Shown: one piece after another, positions 27,917 through 36,468 of the stretch
Layout: each line of letters starts with the position of its first letter
Numbering within the stretch: the first letter of the stretch is position 1
DNA from: JAJEFO01 sp965214325
GTDB lineage: Bacteria > Pseudomonadota > Alphaproteobacteria > Rhodobacterales > Rhodobacteraceae
NCBI GenBank assembly: GCA_965214325.1
Contig: CBDCBG010000006.1
Span: forward strand, 4,774,001-4,838,000
Direction of reading: 5' to 3'
Length of the DNA stretch: 64,000 nucleotides
Translations under genes and position numbers: made by a program
Notes under the pieces: model-generated
Databases searched by the model: none
The model's input: only the letters and a program-made list of their open reading frames with translations
What the model was told of the DNA's origin: nothing

Positions 27917-27948
27917 GTGTATATGCACGATTTTTCAGATACGAACAA
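27917..27948 (-). promoter_or_regulatory. Candidate promoter and operator of the dpp-like operon
   Basis: Read on the minus strand, TTGTTC (27943-27948) and CATATA (27920-27925) are separated by 17 nt, a plausible sigma-70 promoter upstream of the binding-protein ATG. The -10 element lies inside GTGTATATGCAC (27917-27928), which is nearly self-complementary, so a repressor bound there would block the promoter. The evidence is pattern and position only. Confidence 0.35.
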
Positions 27949-28363
27949 CCAAAATCGGGATACCCGGTCCAGATGTGCGCCCGGACATCGCCGACATCGC
28001 CGGCACGGCCCCACAAGACGGGCCGCGCGCCGCCTTCATGACGCAGCGTTCAAACACACCCCGGCGACGTCCGGCGTTAACGCGACATGGCAGGCCGCCG
28101 CAGGCAGAATTCCTGCAAGGTTCAGACCGTTCCAGTGTCTTGTCGCGGCGACCTTAGCGGTTTGACTAATGCTTCGCAGGCGTCGGGCCTGGGGCGGGCT
28201 CTCGCCATTTTGTCTCTGGCCCTTTCGGTCGTGAACATCCAGTTGACTTGGGAGCGGCTTTCGTTCGACCGAAAGGGACGGAAGGCAAGCGACGGCAGCC
28301 GGACGCGATCCCGGCCGGACCTTCACGTTGCCGGAAAGGGGCTCTCACTTGAGCAAGACTTCC
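27949..28363. other. Intergenic region, no gene recognised
   Basis: About 415 nt separate the dpp-like promoter from the IS110 fragment. Short frames on both strands show nothing recognisable. Confidence 0.4.
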
Positions 28364-28663
28364 CTACGCCATTGATTCCGCCCCAATTGTCCTGTCCGTC
28401 TCTTCGGGCATCCTGACCAGCTGGCAGCCGAGCCGCTTCGCCCGCCGGCCAAGGTTCGAGACGGTGCGGTCCACGCGGCGCTGCTCGCAGGCCTCGATCC
28501 CGCGCTCCACGCATTCCTCCCCTCGGGTGACCGGCGTGCAGGTCAGGCAAGCGAGCTCGCGCGCGGTTGCCGTGATCGCCACCTGCGCATCCTTCCGGAC
28601 GAGGCGCCCACGGTGCCTGGCGCCGATGAACGTCTGGCTTTTCCGGGCCGTCAAGGCCGCCAT
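28364..28663 (-). pseudogene. C-terminal fragment of an IS110-family transposase
   Basis: This open frame reads TARKSQTFIGARHRG, AQVAITATARELACL, then TRGEECVERGIEACEQRRVD and SNLGRRAKRLGCQLV. It corresponds to the last 90 or so residues of IS110 transposases, where the region YRR.ARRKG..VAI is followed by GEEYVE.GIE.YE and a basic tail. The catalytic DEDD and Ser regions are missing. A second, more degraded copy of the same tail lies at 5640-5890. Confidence 0.65.
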
Positions 28664-28756
28664 GCGCAGGGACTGCGCGACCTTGTTGACTGCCTTGGGC
28701 GCGCGTCCCGGCAGCGGCTTGCCGCCGCTGACGCGGGTTCCCGGCCCGACGGCTCC

Positions 28757-28918
28757 TGCGCGAGATCAGGGATCTCGGCTTCGACGTCAGCTACGCAACG
28801 GTCACGAACTTCCTCCGCGAGGCCAGACCGCCGACGCCGACCGTCTTCGAGCGTCGCTTGGAGACGCCCTCCGGAATGTGGGCGCAGGTCAATTTCGCCG
28901 AGTTCAGGACGGCGCTGT
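28757..28918 (+). pseudogene. IS21-family IstA transposase fragment, interrupted by IS6
   Basis: The frame reads LREIRDLGFDVSYATVTNFL, then FERRLETPSGMWAQVNFAEF, the standard IstA stretch just before its first catalytic Asp, which is Asn here (QVNF instead of QVDF). The IS6 element begins inside it at 28911, after GAG TTC AGG AC. The sequence beyond the IS6 element at 31574 does not continue as IstA, so the gene was already broken or has since decayed. Confidence 0.7.
28903..28910. repeat. Left target-site duplication of the IS6 element
   Basis: TTCAGGAC here is repeated exactly at 31566-31573 on the far side of the IS6 element. Eight base pairs is the standard IS6 target duplication. Confidence 0.88.
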
Positions 28919-29474
28919 TGCAAGAACTTGCCGCAGTTGCCGGGGGCGTGGTCTGGGTCCGTATTTCTTCAAGATCCTTGCTGGGTCGCGATCTTTTCTA
29001 GCTCCGCTCGATGCAGGGACATCAACTCGCTCAACATCTCTGGCCCGATCCCGAAGGCACGTTCGACAAGACGCGCTTCACCCCTGGTCCCTGGCTGGAG
29101 ATGGAAGGCCTTGGCCCGCTTCTTCCGGAGGGCGCGCATGACCCCGGAGCCCTTGATCGTGGCGCAGGCGGTCTTCATTGACTTGAAGCCAAGGGTCGGC
29201 TTGATCAGGCGCTTGAGCTTGCCGTGATCGGCTTCGACGACGTTGTCGAGACATTTCGCCTGTCTGTGTTCGGTCTCGGGGGACACTTGCCAGCCTGCTT
29301 CAACTCCCGGATGGCCTGGCCGTGGCATCCCGCCTTGCCGGCGTTGATCACGACGGGCCTCTCCCGCTCCTTGCACCCGCGCAGCGCCTTGCCCGGGAAC
29401 CGCTTGGCGGCGTTGGCATTGCGGGTCTGCGACAGGAGGAAGTCGATGGTGTCGCCACGGCCGTCGACCGCGCG

Positions 29475-29483
29475 GTACAGATA
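29475..29483. repeat. Left target-site duplication of the ISKra4 element
   Basis: GTACAGATA here is repeated exactly at 31194-31202 on the right of the element. The duplication is 9 bp. Confidence 0.87.
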
Positions 29484-31193
29484 GGGTGTAACCCAAGTTT
29501 CTTGTCAGGCGGCGACAGCCTTTCTCGCCTGCCAGTCCAGGAAATCGGGCAGCCTCAGGTTCATGACGCAACTCTTGAGCCCGAGCATGGCGTTGGCTCC
29601 GCGCTCCGACCAGCGGGTGCCGGGACGCTTCAGCCGCAGCCCGAACTGCCTGCAGCCGCTTTCCACGACGCCGCTTCCGACCTGCATGCCCTGGTCGCGG
29701 TACCCGTCGTACCGCATGCGCTCGATGTTGTTCCTGAAATAGCGACAACAGGCCTTCACCTCCTCATGACGGCCGCTGAAGGGCTCGAGCTCCCGGATCA
29801 CCTTGGCGACCCGCCCGGCCTCGATGTCCGCCTTGACGTCCTTGAACCGCCGGTCCCGTTCCGTCTTGTCCGGGAGGATCGCCTTCACGGCGTCGGAGGC
29901 GTGTTCGAGGACATGGAACAGATCCAGGACGCAGGTGACCTTCCGTCCTCCGAACAGCTCGTCGCAGGTGTTCCGTATCCATTCGGCCCCGTCGGAGATG
30001 ACGACGAGCTCCCCGGCGTCGTGCAGGCCGCGGCGAAGCGCCTCCCGGTCAAGGCGCGTGGCGAAACCGGAAGGCTCCGGGCTTGCGGACCGAGCGGCCG
30101 CGCTGTCGATGAGGCAGCTGGACGTCTCGCTGCCCCTGTCCTTCAGCGCCGCGCCGGTCTCCGGATCCCGGCCCTCGGCGGTGTACATCACGGCCAGCTT
30201 GGCTTCGCGTGTCTTCGAGGTCCCGTCCTCCTGCTTCCCGGCAACGCCTTCCACGTCACCCTTCCGCATCGGGATCCCGGTCCCGTCGATGGACAGGTAC
30301 ATGCGCGGTTCCAATGGCTTGCCTTCGACGACCTCCTCCCGCTCGAACCGGAGGACCTCCTCGCCGAGCGCCAGCGACCAGCGCTGCAGCGAGCTCCGGG
30401 AGGCGGCCACCCCGGCAAGGTTCGCGATGTGGCGGCTCGCCGCGTCGAAGCTCATCATCGGCACCGTCTCGGCCATGACGCTCGCCATCCCCGGAGTGAA
30501 GGCGCTGCCCTCCAGACCAAGGGCCCGGTCCAGCGGGAAGCGTCCCTTGCCGCACGACCGGCAATGGAAATGCGTCCGTTCCACCTCGACCCGGCCGAGC
30601 CGGGTCAGGAACGACTTCCGCGTCGCCGGATGCCGGCGCATCGGCTTGCCGCAGCCCTCGCATTCCGGCGTCGGAAGCATGCCGTCGAGATGCTCCAGGA
30701 GCAGCTTCAGCGCCGCCGCGCCGCCGCCAAGGGAACTGTCGCGGAGCGCCCGCTCCACGCCGTCAAGGTCGGGAACGCCGGACGCGAGGTCCGCCGCAAG
30801 CTTCGGAAGCTGCGGCCCGAACTCCGCCGAAACGGCTCCCAGCAGCTCCTGAAGCGTCCCGCCGTCCGGCCTGAAGCCCGCCAGCGGCAGCTCGTCTTCC
30901 GTGATGTCGCGGCTCCGCACCTCGCCGCCCTCCAGCCAGTACTGCGTGAACCCGCCGTCGCGCTCGCGGACCACCGGCGGATGAACCGCCGCCTCGCCTT
31001 CCGTCAGTCCTTCCAGATACGCCACCGCGTCCGGATGCCTGTGCCCTTGGTTCCCTTCGTCCTGCGTCATGGTTCGCGCTCCTGCCCGTTGCCTGAAAAC
31101 GCGCCGCCGACCGATTCGCCCGGCCGTTGTCGGACACGCCTCCCCGAACAATGGAGCCAAAAACCAACGGGGTCAAAAAATTGGGATACACCC
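29484..31193. mobile_element. ISKra4-family insertion sequence, apparently complete
   Basis: This element of 1710 bp has inverted ends: GGGTGTAACCCAAGTTTCTT at the left and GGGTGTATCCCAATTTTTTG read inward from the right. It is flanked by exact 9-bp duplications and contains one intact transposase gene on the minus strand. It sits inside the IS6 transposase gene and is therefore the youngest of the nested insertions. Confidence 0.9.
29505..31070 (-). CDS. ISKra4-family transposase
   Basis: The protein of about 521 aa has a zinc-binding region (CEGCGKPMRRHP and HFHCRSCGKGRFP), a DDE-type core with Asp in YLSIDGTGIPM, Asp in VVISDGAEWI and Asp in VLDLFHVLEH, and the family ending MQVGSGVVESGCRQFGLRLK. 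ATG at 31070 has GGAG 8 nt upstream; the frame runs open to 31160 without family sequence. It looks functional. Confidence 0.92.
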   Translation of the reverse strand: MTQDEGNQGHRHPDAVAYLEGLTEGEAAVHPPVVRERDGGFTQYWLEGGEVRSRDITEDELPLAGFRPDGGTLQELLGAVSAEFGPQLPKLAADLASGVPDLDGVERALRDSSLGGGAAALKLLLEHLDGMLPTPECEGCGKPMRRHPATRKSFLTRLGRVEVERTHFHCRSCGKGRFPLDRALGLEGSAFTPGMASVMAETVPMMSFDAASRHIANLAGVAASRSSLQRWSLALGEEVLRFEREEVVEGKPLEPRMYLSIDGTGIPMRKGDVEGVAGKQEDGTSKTREAKLAVMYTAEGRDPETGAALKDRGSETSSCLIDSAAARSASPEPSGFATRLDREALRRGLHDAGELVVISDGAEWIRNTCDELFGGRKVTCVLDLFHVLEHASDAVKAILPDKTERDRRFKDVKADIEAGRVAKVIRELEPFSGRHEEVKACCRYFRNNIERMRYDGYRDQGMQVGSGVVESGCRQFGLRLKRPGTRWSERGANAMLGLKSCVMNLRLPDFLDWQARKAVAA

Positions 31194-31565
31194 GTACAGA
31201 TACGCCCGTTTCCCTCTGACCTTGATGCAGGTCTCGTCCACGCGCCAGGACCGGGCAAGACTGCGCGGCCGGTACTGCCGGCGCAGCCGCTCTTCAATCT
31301 CGGGCGCGCAGGCCTGAACCCGTCTGCGGGTCGAGGCGTGGTCCACGACTGCGCCGCGCTCCTCCGGCATTTCTTCAAGATCGCGGTAGCCGATCCCGTA
31401 TCGGCAATGCCACCGCACGGCCCATGGGATGATCTCGCTCCGGAATTGTCGCCACTTGAAATCGTGGGTCACGGGAGAGCCTCCGAAGGCACGGCCTGTC
31501 AGAGGCTGCCATCTACCGCCGCCTCGCTCACGAGGACGGCTGAGAGCAGAATTTGCAACAGGGCC

Positions 31566-31573
31566 TTCAGGAC
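31566..31573. repeat. Right target-site duplication of the IS6 element
   Basis: TTCAGGAC matches the copy at 28903-28910 exactly. Confidence 0.88.
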
Positions 31574-31829
31574 TTGACGCCGGACGACACGGCCGCCGCG
31601 CACGAGTCAGTTCCCCGCCACGCCCCGGCAGCGACGCTTCCTGCCGTCCTTGAAGCGACTCTTGCAACGCACGAACATGGGCGGAGACTCCGCCGCCGCG
31701 ATCCCCGGATCAAGGGAGCAGGTCGGCACTACGCGCGATCTCGGGAAGTCGAGCCCTTGAAAACAGGGTGTTTCCGGCGCCGAAACACGCTTAGTCGGTC
31801 ATGATGCCTGTCGAGTCCCTGAAGTCGGG

Positions 31830-32600
31830 CTAGATGTAGAATCTTTCGGAGATTGCCCGTGCTCTCCGCTGAATCGCCTCGGCGATATCCTGCTGGTCTG
31901 GTGTCAATGACGTCATCTTGTCAAACACCGTGGTCGTCAGCGCGAAGTCACATTTTGGCCCCAGCTGATTGAAAATCGGCGCCGAGATGCCGGTGATCCC
32001 CACAACGAAACCATCGCTCATCTTGGCGTAGCCCTCCGCCCGGATCGTTTCGAGCTGGGTCATCAGCTTCGCCTCTTCGGCCTTGGTCGCCTTCCACGCA
32101 GACAACACGTTCTGCCGAAGGGCCTCATCGGCGAACGCGAGGATGCAACGTCCGGAGGGAGAATCGTATAGCTGACGGCGGTGACCCACCGGGACAGACA
32201 AGTTCAGGTTTTCCGGATGCTCGATCCTCGCGATGACGACGATTTCATGGTTGGAACGGAGGGCCAGGTGGCACGATTGCCCTGTTTCTATGCAAAACCG
32301 CTCCATTTCGGGAATGGCGATCTTGGTGATCTGCGGCGCGAAAGACCGTTTGAGCCGCAAGGAAAACAGCTTGTCGGTTATGGCATAGGCGTCGCCGGAC
32401 TCGCTCTTGTCGATGATGCCGCGGTGATGCAGGACCGATAGCATCCGAAACAATTCTCCCCGCGAGCGGCCGAGTCCGTTGGAAATCTCGCCGACTGTCC
32501 GCGGCGAATTCGCCGCCGCGAGGAACTCGACGATGTCGAGCCCTTTCTCCAGCGCTGGCGCCGTGTATTTCCGTTCCGTCGTGTCCTGGTCATTCGCCAT
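31830..32600 (-). CDS. IclR family transcriptional regulator
   Basis: An N-terminal winged helix reads APALEKGLDIVEFLAAANSP and TVGEISNGLGRSRGELFRML, followed by the effector domain with LALRSNHEIVVIARIE, LYDSPSGRCILAFADE and GISAPIFNQLGPK. The usual recognition serine-threonine pair is varied (SRGELF). The length of about 256 aa is normal. ATG at 32600 follows GACGAGAC. It lies directly downstream of the damaged sugar lactonase gene on the same strand and divergent from the Ugp-like cluster, so it probably controlled both. Confidence 0.87.
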   Translation of the reverse strand: MANDQDTTERKYTAPALEKGLDIVEFLAAANSPRTVGEISNGLGRSRGELFRMLSVLHHRGIIDKSESGDAYAITDKLFSLRLKRSFAPQITKIAIPEMERFCIETGQSCHLALRSNHEIVVIARIEHPENLNLSVPVGHRRQLYDSPSGRCILAFADEALRQNVLSAWKATKAEEAKLMTQLETIRAEGYAKMSDGFVVGITGISAPIFNQLGPKCDFALTTTVFDKMTSLTPDQQDIAEAIQRRARAISERFYI

Positions 32601-32617
32601 GTCTCGTCTTCTCGTCT

Positions 32618-33573
32618 TCATCCGGGATCGCTCGCCAGCCTGATCACCGCGTCGTTCAGGCCCGGGACCCCGACCTCTCGCGAAATCACATGCCCCGCCA
32701 TGGGATCGTCTGCAAGTTCCGGCATGCGTTTGATGTCACCGTAGCTGGTCACGAACAGCCTTTTGCACCCTTCGCCGCCGAAGCTCGCCATGGTTTGACA
32801 CCGCATCGGCGTAGCAGCCGTGCGGTCGAGGCGTCCATCCGCGGCGATCCGCAATAGCCGCGATGCCCCGAAGGCCGCACACCAGTAGTATCCGTCCCGG
32901 TCCGCCGCCGCTCCGTCGGGCTTGCCCAACTTGGGCGCCAGGCGAACGAATTCCCGCCGCCGCGAAACCTCGCCCCGAGCTTCGTCGCAGTCTGCCGCGT
33001 ATATCGCGGTGCCAGGAATCAGCGAAATACATCGTGCCACCGTCGGGCGACCACACGATCCCGTTCGCCGTCGTAAGGCCGTCCAGCACCTTGGTCAGCG
33101 TCCCGTCAAGCGACAGGCGCCAGCTGCCTGCCGACCTGCGATCGCGCGGCAGGTAGATGCTGCCGACCCAGAAATGCGCGCCACTCCTGTCCGTCTCCAT
33201 CATTGAAGCGTTCGATTCTCGGATGAAGACCGGCCGTGCCGAGCGTCTCGCCAAGGTTGAACTCCGCATCCAGGATCACGACCCGGTCCTCTATCGCCGC
33301 GACGAATCCGCCGGATGCGTGGAGGGCGAAACAGCCGACCCGACCGAACATCCGTCGGCTTGAAGGCGGGCGGCCGCGTCCCTCCCAACGGTAGAGGCGA
33401 CGGCCGTCGATGTCGGTCCAACACAGCGACGCGGCGCGATGATCCCGAAGCGGCGATTCCGCGCAAATGGCCCCGATCGACGACGCGAGTTCGATGCCGT
33501 CCGGTGCCTTTCCCGTGATCGGGCCAATCCGAGTCTCGCCCTGATGTCTCCGGTCTTCCAACCGCGGCTCCAC
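32618..33573 (-). pseudogene. SMP-30/gluconolactonase-like gene, frameshifted
   Basis: Three successive frames each carry a piece of one SMP-30 beta-propeller protein. The first (from 33573) has LCWTDIDGRRLYRW and GLHPRIERFNDG. The second has VGSIYLPRDRRSAGSWRLS and TTANGIVWSPDGGTMYFADS. The third has AIYAADCDEARGEVSRRREF and LGKPDGAAADRDGYYWCAAF. Together these supply the expected Glu/Asn/Asp metal ligands, but at least two frameshifts separate them, near 33200 and near 33020. The intact gene would have hydrolysed a sugar lactone. Assembly errors are a possible alternative. Confidence 0.8.
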
Positions 33574-33614
33574 CGTTCGCTGTCCGCCAGCCTTCGCGAA
33601 ACTCTAGAACGGCG

Positions 33615-33659
33615 TTGACAGCACGGTCAAGCAGTGATTCACATGCAAACATGTGTTTG
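33615..33659. promoter_or_regulatory. Candidate promoter and operator between the lactonase and importer genes
   Basis: TTGACA lies at 33615-33620. Downstream are two overlapping inverted repeats: CACATG-CAAA-CATGTG at 33640-33655 and CAAACA-TG-TGTTTG at 33646-33659. This is the divergent control region of the sugar cluster, so an IclR-type operator is plausible. No convincing -10 element follows the TTGACA at 17 nt. Confidence 0.45.
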
Positions 33660-33701
33660 TATATGCGCCAAAGGGTGGATAGAGGGAGGCTCGACGGCGA
33701 C

Positions 33702-34765
33702 ATGGCCCGCATTGCCGTCGACCAGGCGTCGAAATTCCATGGCCCGTCCCGCGTCCTCGCCGACATCGACCTGGAGATCGCGGACCATGGGACTTGCGAG
33801 CTGGTCGGTCCGTCGGGTTGCGGAAGATCCACGCTGTTGCGGATGGTTGCAGGACTCGAACAGGTGACCTCGGGCGCATTCAACATCGCCGGCAAAGGAT
33901 CGGGCGAACGCGACCTCGCCATGGCATTCCAAGGCTGCGCACCTTGCCCGACCAAGACGGTGCGCGAAATTCCGGGCATCAGCCTGCGAATGCGGGCATC
34001 AGCCTGCGAGTGCACGGATACGCCAAGGACGAGTCGCGCGGGCGGATCGACAAGGTTGCTCAAGCGCTCGGGCTGGACATGCTGCCGGACCGGGTTCCAG
34101 CGCGGTTTTCCGGCGGTCGGCGCCAGCGGGTCGCGATGGGGCGAGATCCGGCGACATTCCTGTTCGACGCGCCGCCGTCGAACCTCGACGCCAAGCTGCG
34201 GTTGCAGACGCGGGCTGGGATCCGGGTCCTGCATCAGCGGATCGATGCCACGACGATTTGCGGCACGCACGATCAGATCGAAGCGATGACCATGGCCGAC
34301 CGGATCATCGTCATGGACGGCAGCCGCATCGAGCAGGCGGAACCGCCGCCGGAGCTGCTTGCCGATCCCGCCCACCTGTTCGTGGCGGGCTTCTTGGGCT
34401 CGTCTGCCAACAACCTGATGGACGCAAGGTTTCGGCGGACGGTGGACGGGCCGGTGGCCGAACTGACCGACGGTACGGCCCTCGCCGTGTACAGCCTCGC
34501 CGGCGACCAGGAAGATCGCGCAGTTGTGCTGCACATCCGGCCCCATAGGCTGCGCCTCGTGCAGGACGGTCCGATATCCGGCGTGGTGAAAGCGGTCGGG
34601 CCCACCGGGCTCGAAACCCTGATCGTCGCACGCCATGGCGAGCAGGCTATCGCCGCGCGACTTCCGGGCCGGACCCTCCCGAATCCGAAAAGACAGATCC
34701 AGCTCGACGCGGACCCCGCCGAGATCCTGGGTCTTGGCAAATCGGCCGGGGCACGCCTGACATGA
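33702..34765 (+). pseudogene. UgpC/MalK-type ABC importer ATPase, degraded
   Basis: The gene begins MARIAVDQASKFHGPSRVLA and continues in a second frame from about 34010 (GYAKDESRGRIDKVAQALGL) through a complete C-terminal regulatory domain. The frame break is caused by a 20-bp tandem duplication at 33973-34012. Catalytic motifs are also altered: Walker A is GPSGCGRST (Lys to Arg), the signature is FSGGRRQRVAMGRD, and Walker B is FLFDAPPSNLDA, lacking the catalytic Glu. It would have energised the permeases at 35568-37318. Confidence 0.85.
33973..34012 (+). repeat. 20-bp tandem duplication that shifts the ATPase frame
   Basis: CGGGCATCAGCCTGCGAATG (33973-33992) is followed at once by CGGGCATCAGCCTGCGAGTG (33993-34012), identical at 19 of 20 positions. 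Twenty is not a multiple of three, so this duplication alone breaks the reading frame of the ATPase gene. Confidence 0.9.
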
Positions 34766-35565
34766 CCCGCGCGTCCGGACGGTTCGAAGGAAAGACCGCG
34801 TTCGTGACCGGTGGTGCGGGCGGCATCGGCTGGGAGACCGCACAAGCGTTTCTGGCCGAAGGCGCGCGCGTCGCGGTGTGCGGCCGGGCGGGCGAGACGC
34901 TCGATCATGCACGGCGGAGCCGAACCGAGGATTTCATGGTGCAGGAGGCGGACGTCGAGTCCGAGGCCGCGCTGAAAGCCGCCATCGACGAAGTCGGTGC
35001 CGCGTTCGGCAGACTGGACGTTCTGGTCAACAATGCCGGCATCGACAGTTTTCAGGACATGACCAACTTTTCGCGGGATCGGTTTCGCCAAGTCATGGAC
35101 GTCAACGTGGCGGCCGTGTTCACCGCCACCTCTGCGGCGCTGCCGTCGATGAAGGCGGCGGAGGCGCCCTCAGTCGTCTGCATAGGGTCGATCCACGGGA
35201 CGCTGACCACCGCTGGACGCGCGGATTACGTCGCGTCGAAGTCCGCTTTGATCGGTGCCACCCGTGCCTTGGCGCTGGACCTTGCACCGCACGGCGTTCG
35301 CATAAACCTCGTGTCGCCCGGTGCCATCGAGACGCCAATGCTGCTTCGCGGCTGGGCCACGAAGGCGCCCGGCATCAACACCGAATTGCTGAAGGCCCGG
35401 GCCGGGGCACTCCATCCGCTTGGCCGCATCGGGAAGCCCGGCGACATCGCCAGTGCCGTGCTGTTCCTGGCCAGCGAAGAGGCCGCGTTCATCACCGGGA
35501 CCGAATTGATGGTGGACGGCGGCCTGTCCTGCCGGCTGGCCCTGACTACATTGTGGGACGACTGA
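34762..35565 (+). CDS. Short-chain dehydrogenase/reductase
   Basis: An intact classical SDR of 267 aa: cofactor loop VTGGAGGIGWETAQAF, NNAGIDSF, catalytic CIGSIHGTL and YVASKSALIGATRALA, and the ending FITGTELMVDGG. It overlaps the degraded ATPase gene by 4 nt (ATGA), so it was part of the sugar importer operon. A sugar or polyol dehydrogenase role fits the context. Its open frame among broken neighbours suggests it is still under selection or the decay is recent. Confidence 0.87.
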   Translation: MTRASGRFEGKTAFVTGGAGGIGWETAQAFLAEGARVAVCGRAGETLDHARRSRTEDFMVQEADVESEAALKAAIDEVGAAFGRLDVLVNNAGIDSFQDMTNFSRDRFRQVMDVNVAAVFTATSAALPSMKAAEAPSVVCIGSIHGTLTTAGRADYVASKSALIGATRALALDLAPHGVRINLVSPGAIETPMLLRGWATKAPGINTELLKARAGALHPLGRIGKPGDIASAVLFLASEEAAFITGTELMVDGGLSCRLALTTLWDD

Positions 35566-35567
35566 AC

Positions 35568-36468
35568 ATGTACCAGATCAAGCGCGACCGGCTGTACTTT
35601 CTGTCGCTGATCCTGCCCGCGGTCCTGATCGTGGGCGTTCTGATCGTTTGTCCGGTCGCCAACCGTGGCTACTTCGGTTTCACCGATGCCAGTCCACTTC
35701 GGCGCCGCGCGCCGGACTTTGTCGTTCTTGAAAGCTGCACGTACCTGCCGTCCGACAACGTTTTCCATGCCTCGGCGCTCAATGCCGGCTGCATCGTGCC
35801 CATCTCGTCGGCGCTGGCTGTCGTGATGGGCTTCATGATGGCGCTGCTCCTGCATTTCGGGATCAAGCGCGGCGCCACGGTCCTGCGCGCGCCGGTGTGC
35901 CAGATCTGGGTCGTCCCCTGGATCTGCATCACGCTGCTCCGGGACTGGATGTTCGACACCGTTCACGTTCCGGTCAACTCGCTGACGACCCTCACCGGGA
36001 TCGCCGAGGCCAATCCCGACTTGCTGTTCGACGCGACCGGCGCGCAATGGGTGATCCCTGCGGGGTTCACCTGGCGGGTCCGTCACGTTCCTCGTGGTCA
36101 TCGCGCTGGCGGCGCTGCAATCCATCTCGAAGGAGATTCTGGAGGCGTCCTTGCTCGACGCCGCGGGGTTCTTCAGCCGCCTGCGCCACGTCGTCGTCCC
36201 GATGGTGCGCAATGTGCCGCTGGTTGTGCCGCTTCCGGATTCGGTGCGCTTCCTTCAGGGAATGACCATGCCGCCGGTGCTGACCCGGGGCGGGCCCGCC
36301 AATGCGACCATGGTCCTCAGCCCGTTCTCGAACAGACTGGCCCTCGAGAACCGGGACTTCGCGCTCGCCTCCACCGCCAAGACGCTGTGGACGGCGTTTC
36401 TGATGTTCGTGGCCTGGCTGCTGCCGAAATTCGGGTTCCGCAAGGAATACGGCAGATGGCCGACCGTC
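35568..36468 (+). pseudogene. UgpA/MalF-type sugar importer permease, frameshifted
   Basis: The first frame begins MYQIKRDRLYFLSLILPAVL and includes a run of membrane segments through VVPWICITLLRDWMFD. Near 36085 the frame shifts, and the second frame carries IALAALQSISKEILEASLLD and AAGFFSRLRHVVVPM, the EAA coupling loop of sugar permeases, then LTRGGPANATMVLSPF. The gene starts 2 nt after the SDR gene. The break lies just before the coupling helix, so no functional permease is made unless the shift is an assembly error. Confidence 0.82.

Larger units (their letters stand above)
28969..31472 (-). pseudogene. IS6-family transposase, interrupted and frameshifted
   Basis: The N-terminal half starts at GTG 31472 with GGAGG upstream (THDFKWRQFRSEIIPWAVRW, then VDETCIKVRGKRAYLY) and ends at the ISKra4 insertion at 31202. 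The C-terminal half resumes at 29483 as YLYRAVDGRGDTIDFLLSQ and INAGKAGCHGQAIRELKQAGK, then shifts frame at a run of C near 29285 and continues as ETEHRQAKCLDNVVEADHGK and LKRLIKPTLGFKSMKTACAT. The protein cannot be made. It has two separate lesions, the insertion and the C-run indel. Confidence 0.85.
28911..31565. mobile_element. IS6-family insertion sequence split by an ISKra4 element
   Basis: The terminal repeats are GGCGCTGTTGCAA on the left (28911) and GGCCCTGTTGCAA on the right, read inward from 31565. The flanks are exact 8-bp duplications (TTCAGGAC). Removing the inner ISKra4 element and one copy of its duplication leaves about 936 bp, slightly longer than a usual IS6 element of about 820 bp. 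The transposase lies on the minus strand and is broken. Confidence 0.87.

Noticed and set aside
28969..29748. Programmed frameshift in the IS6 transposase
   Set aside because: IS6 elements do not normally use frameshifting, and the gene is also split by ISKra4, so a simple lesion is more likely.
29322..31577. A 751-codon plus-strand frame across the ISKra4 element
   Set aside because: It is the antisense shadow of the ISKra4 and IS6 transposases; its translation has no family pattern.
31574..31829. Continuation of istA after the IS6 element
   Set aside because: After the target duplication the frame stops at once, and other frames show no IstA or IstB pattern.
33200..34912. A 570-codon minus-strand frame
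   Set aside because: It covers the end of the lactonase pseudogene, the promoter and the antisense of the ATPase; there is no recognisable domain.
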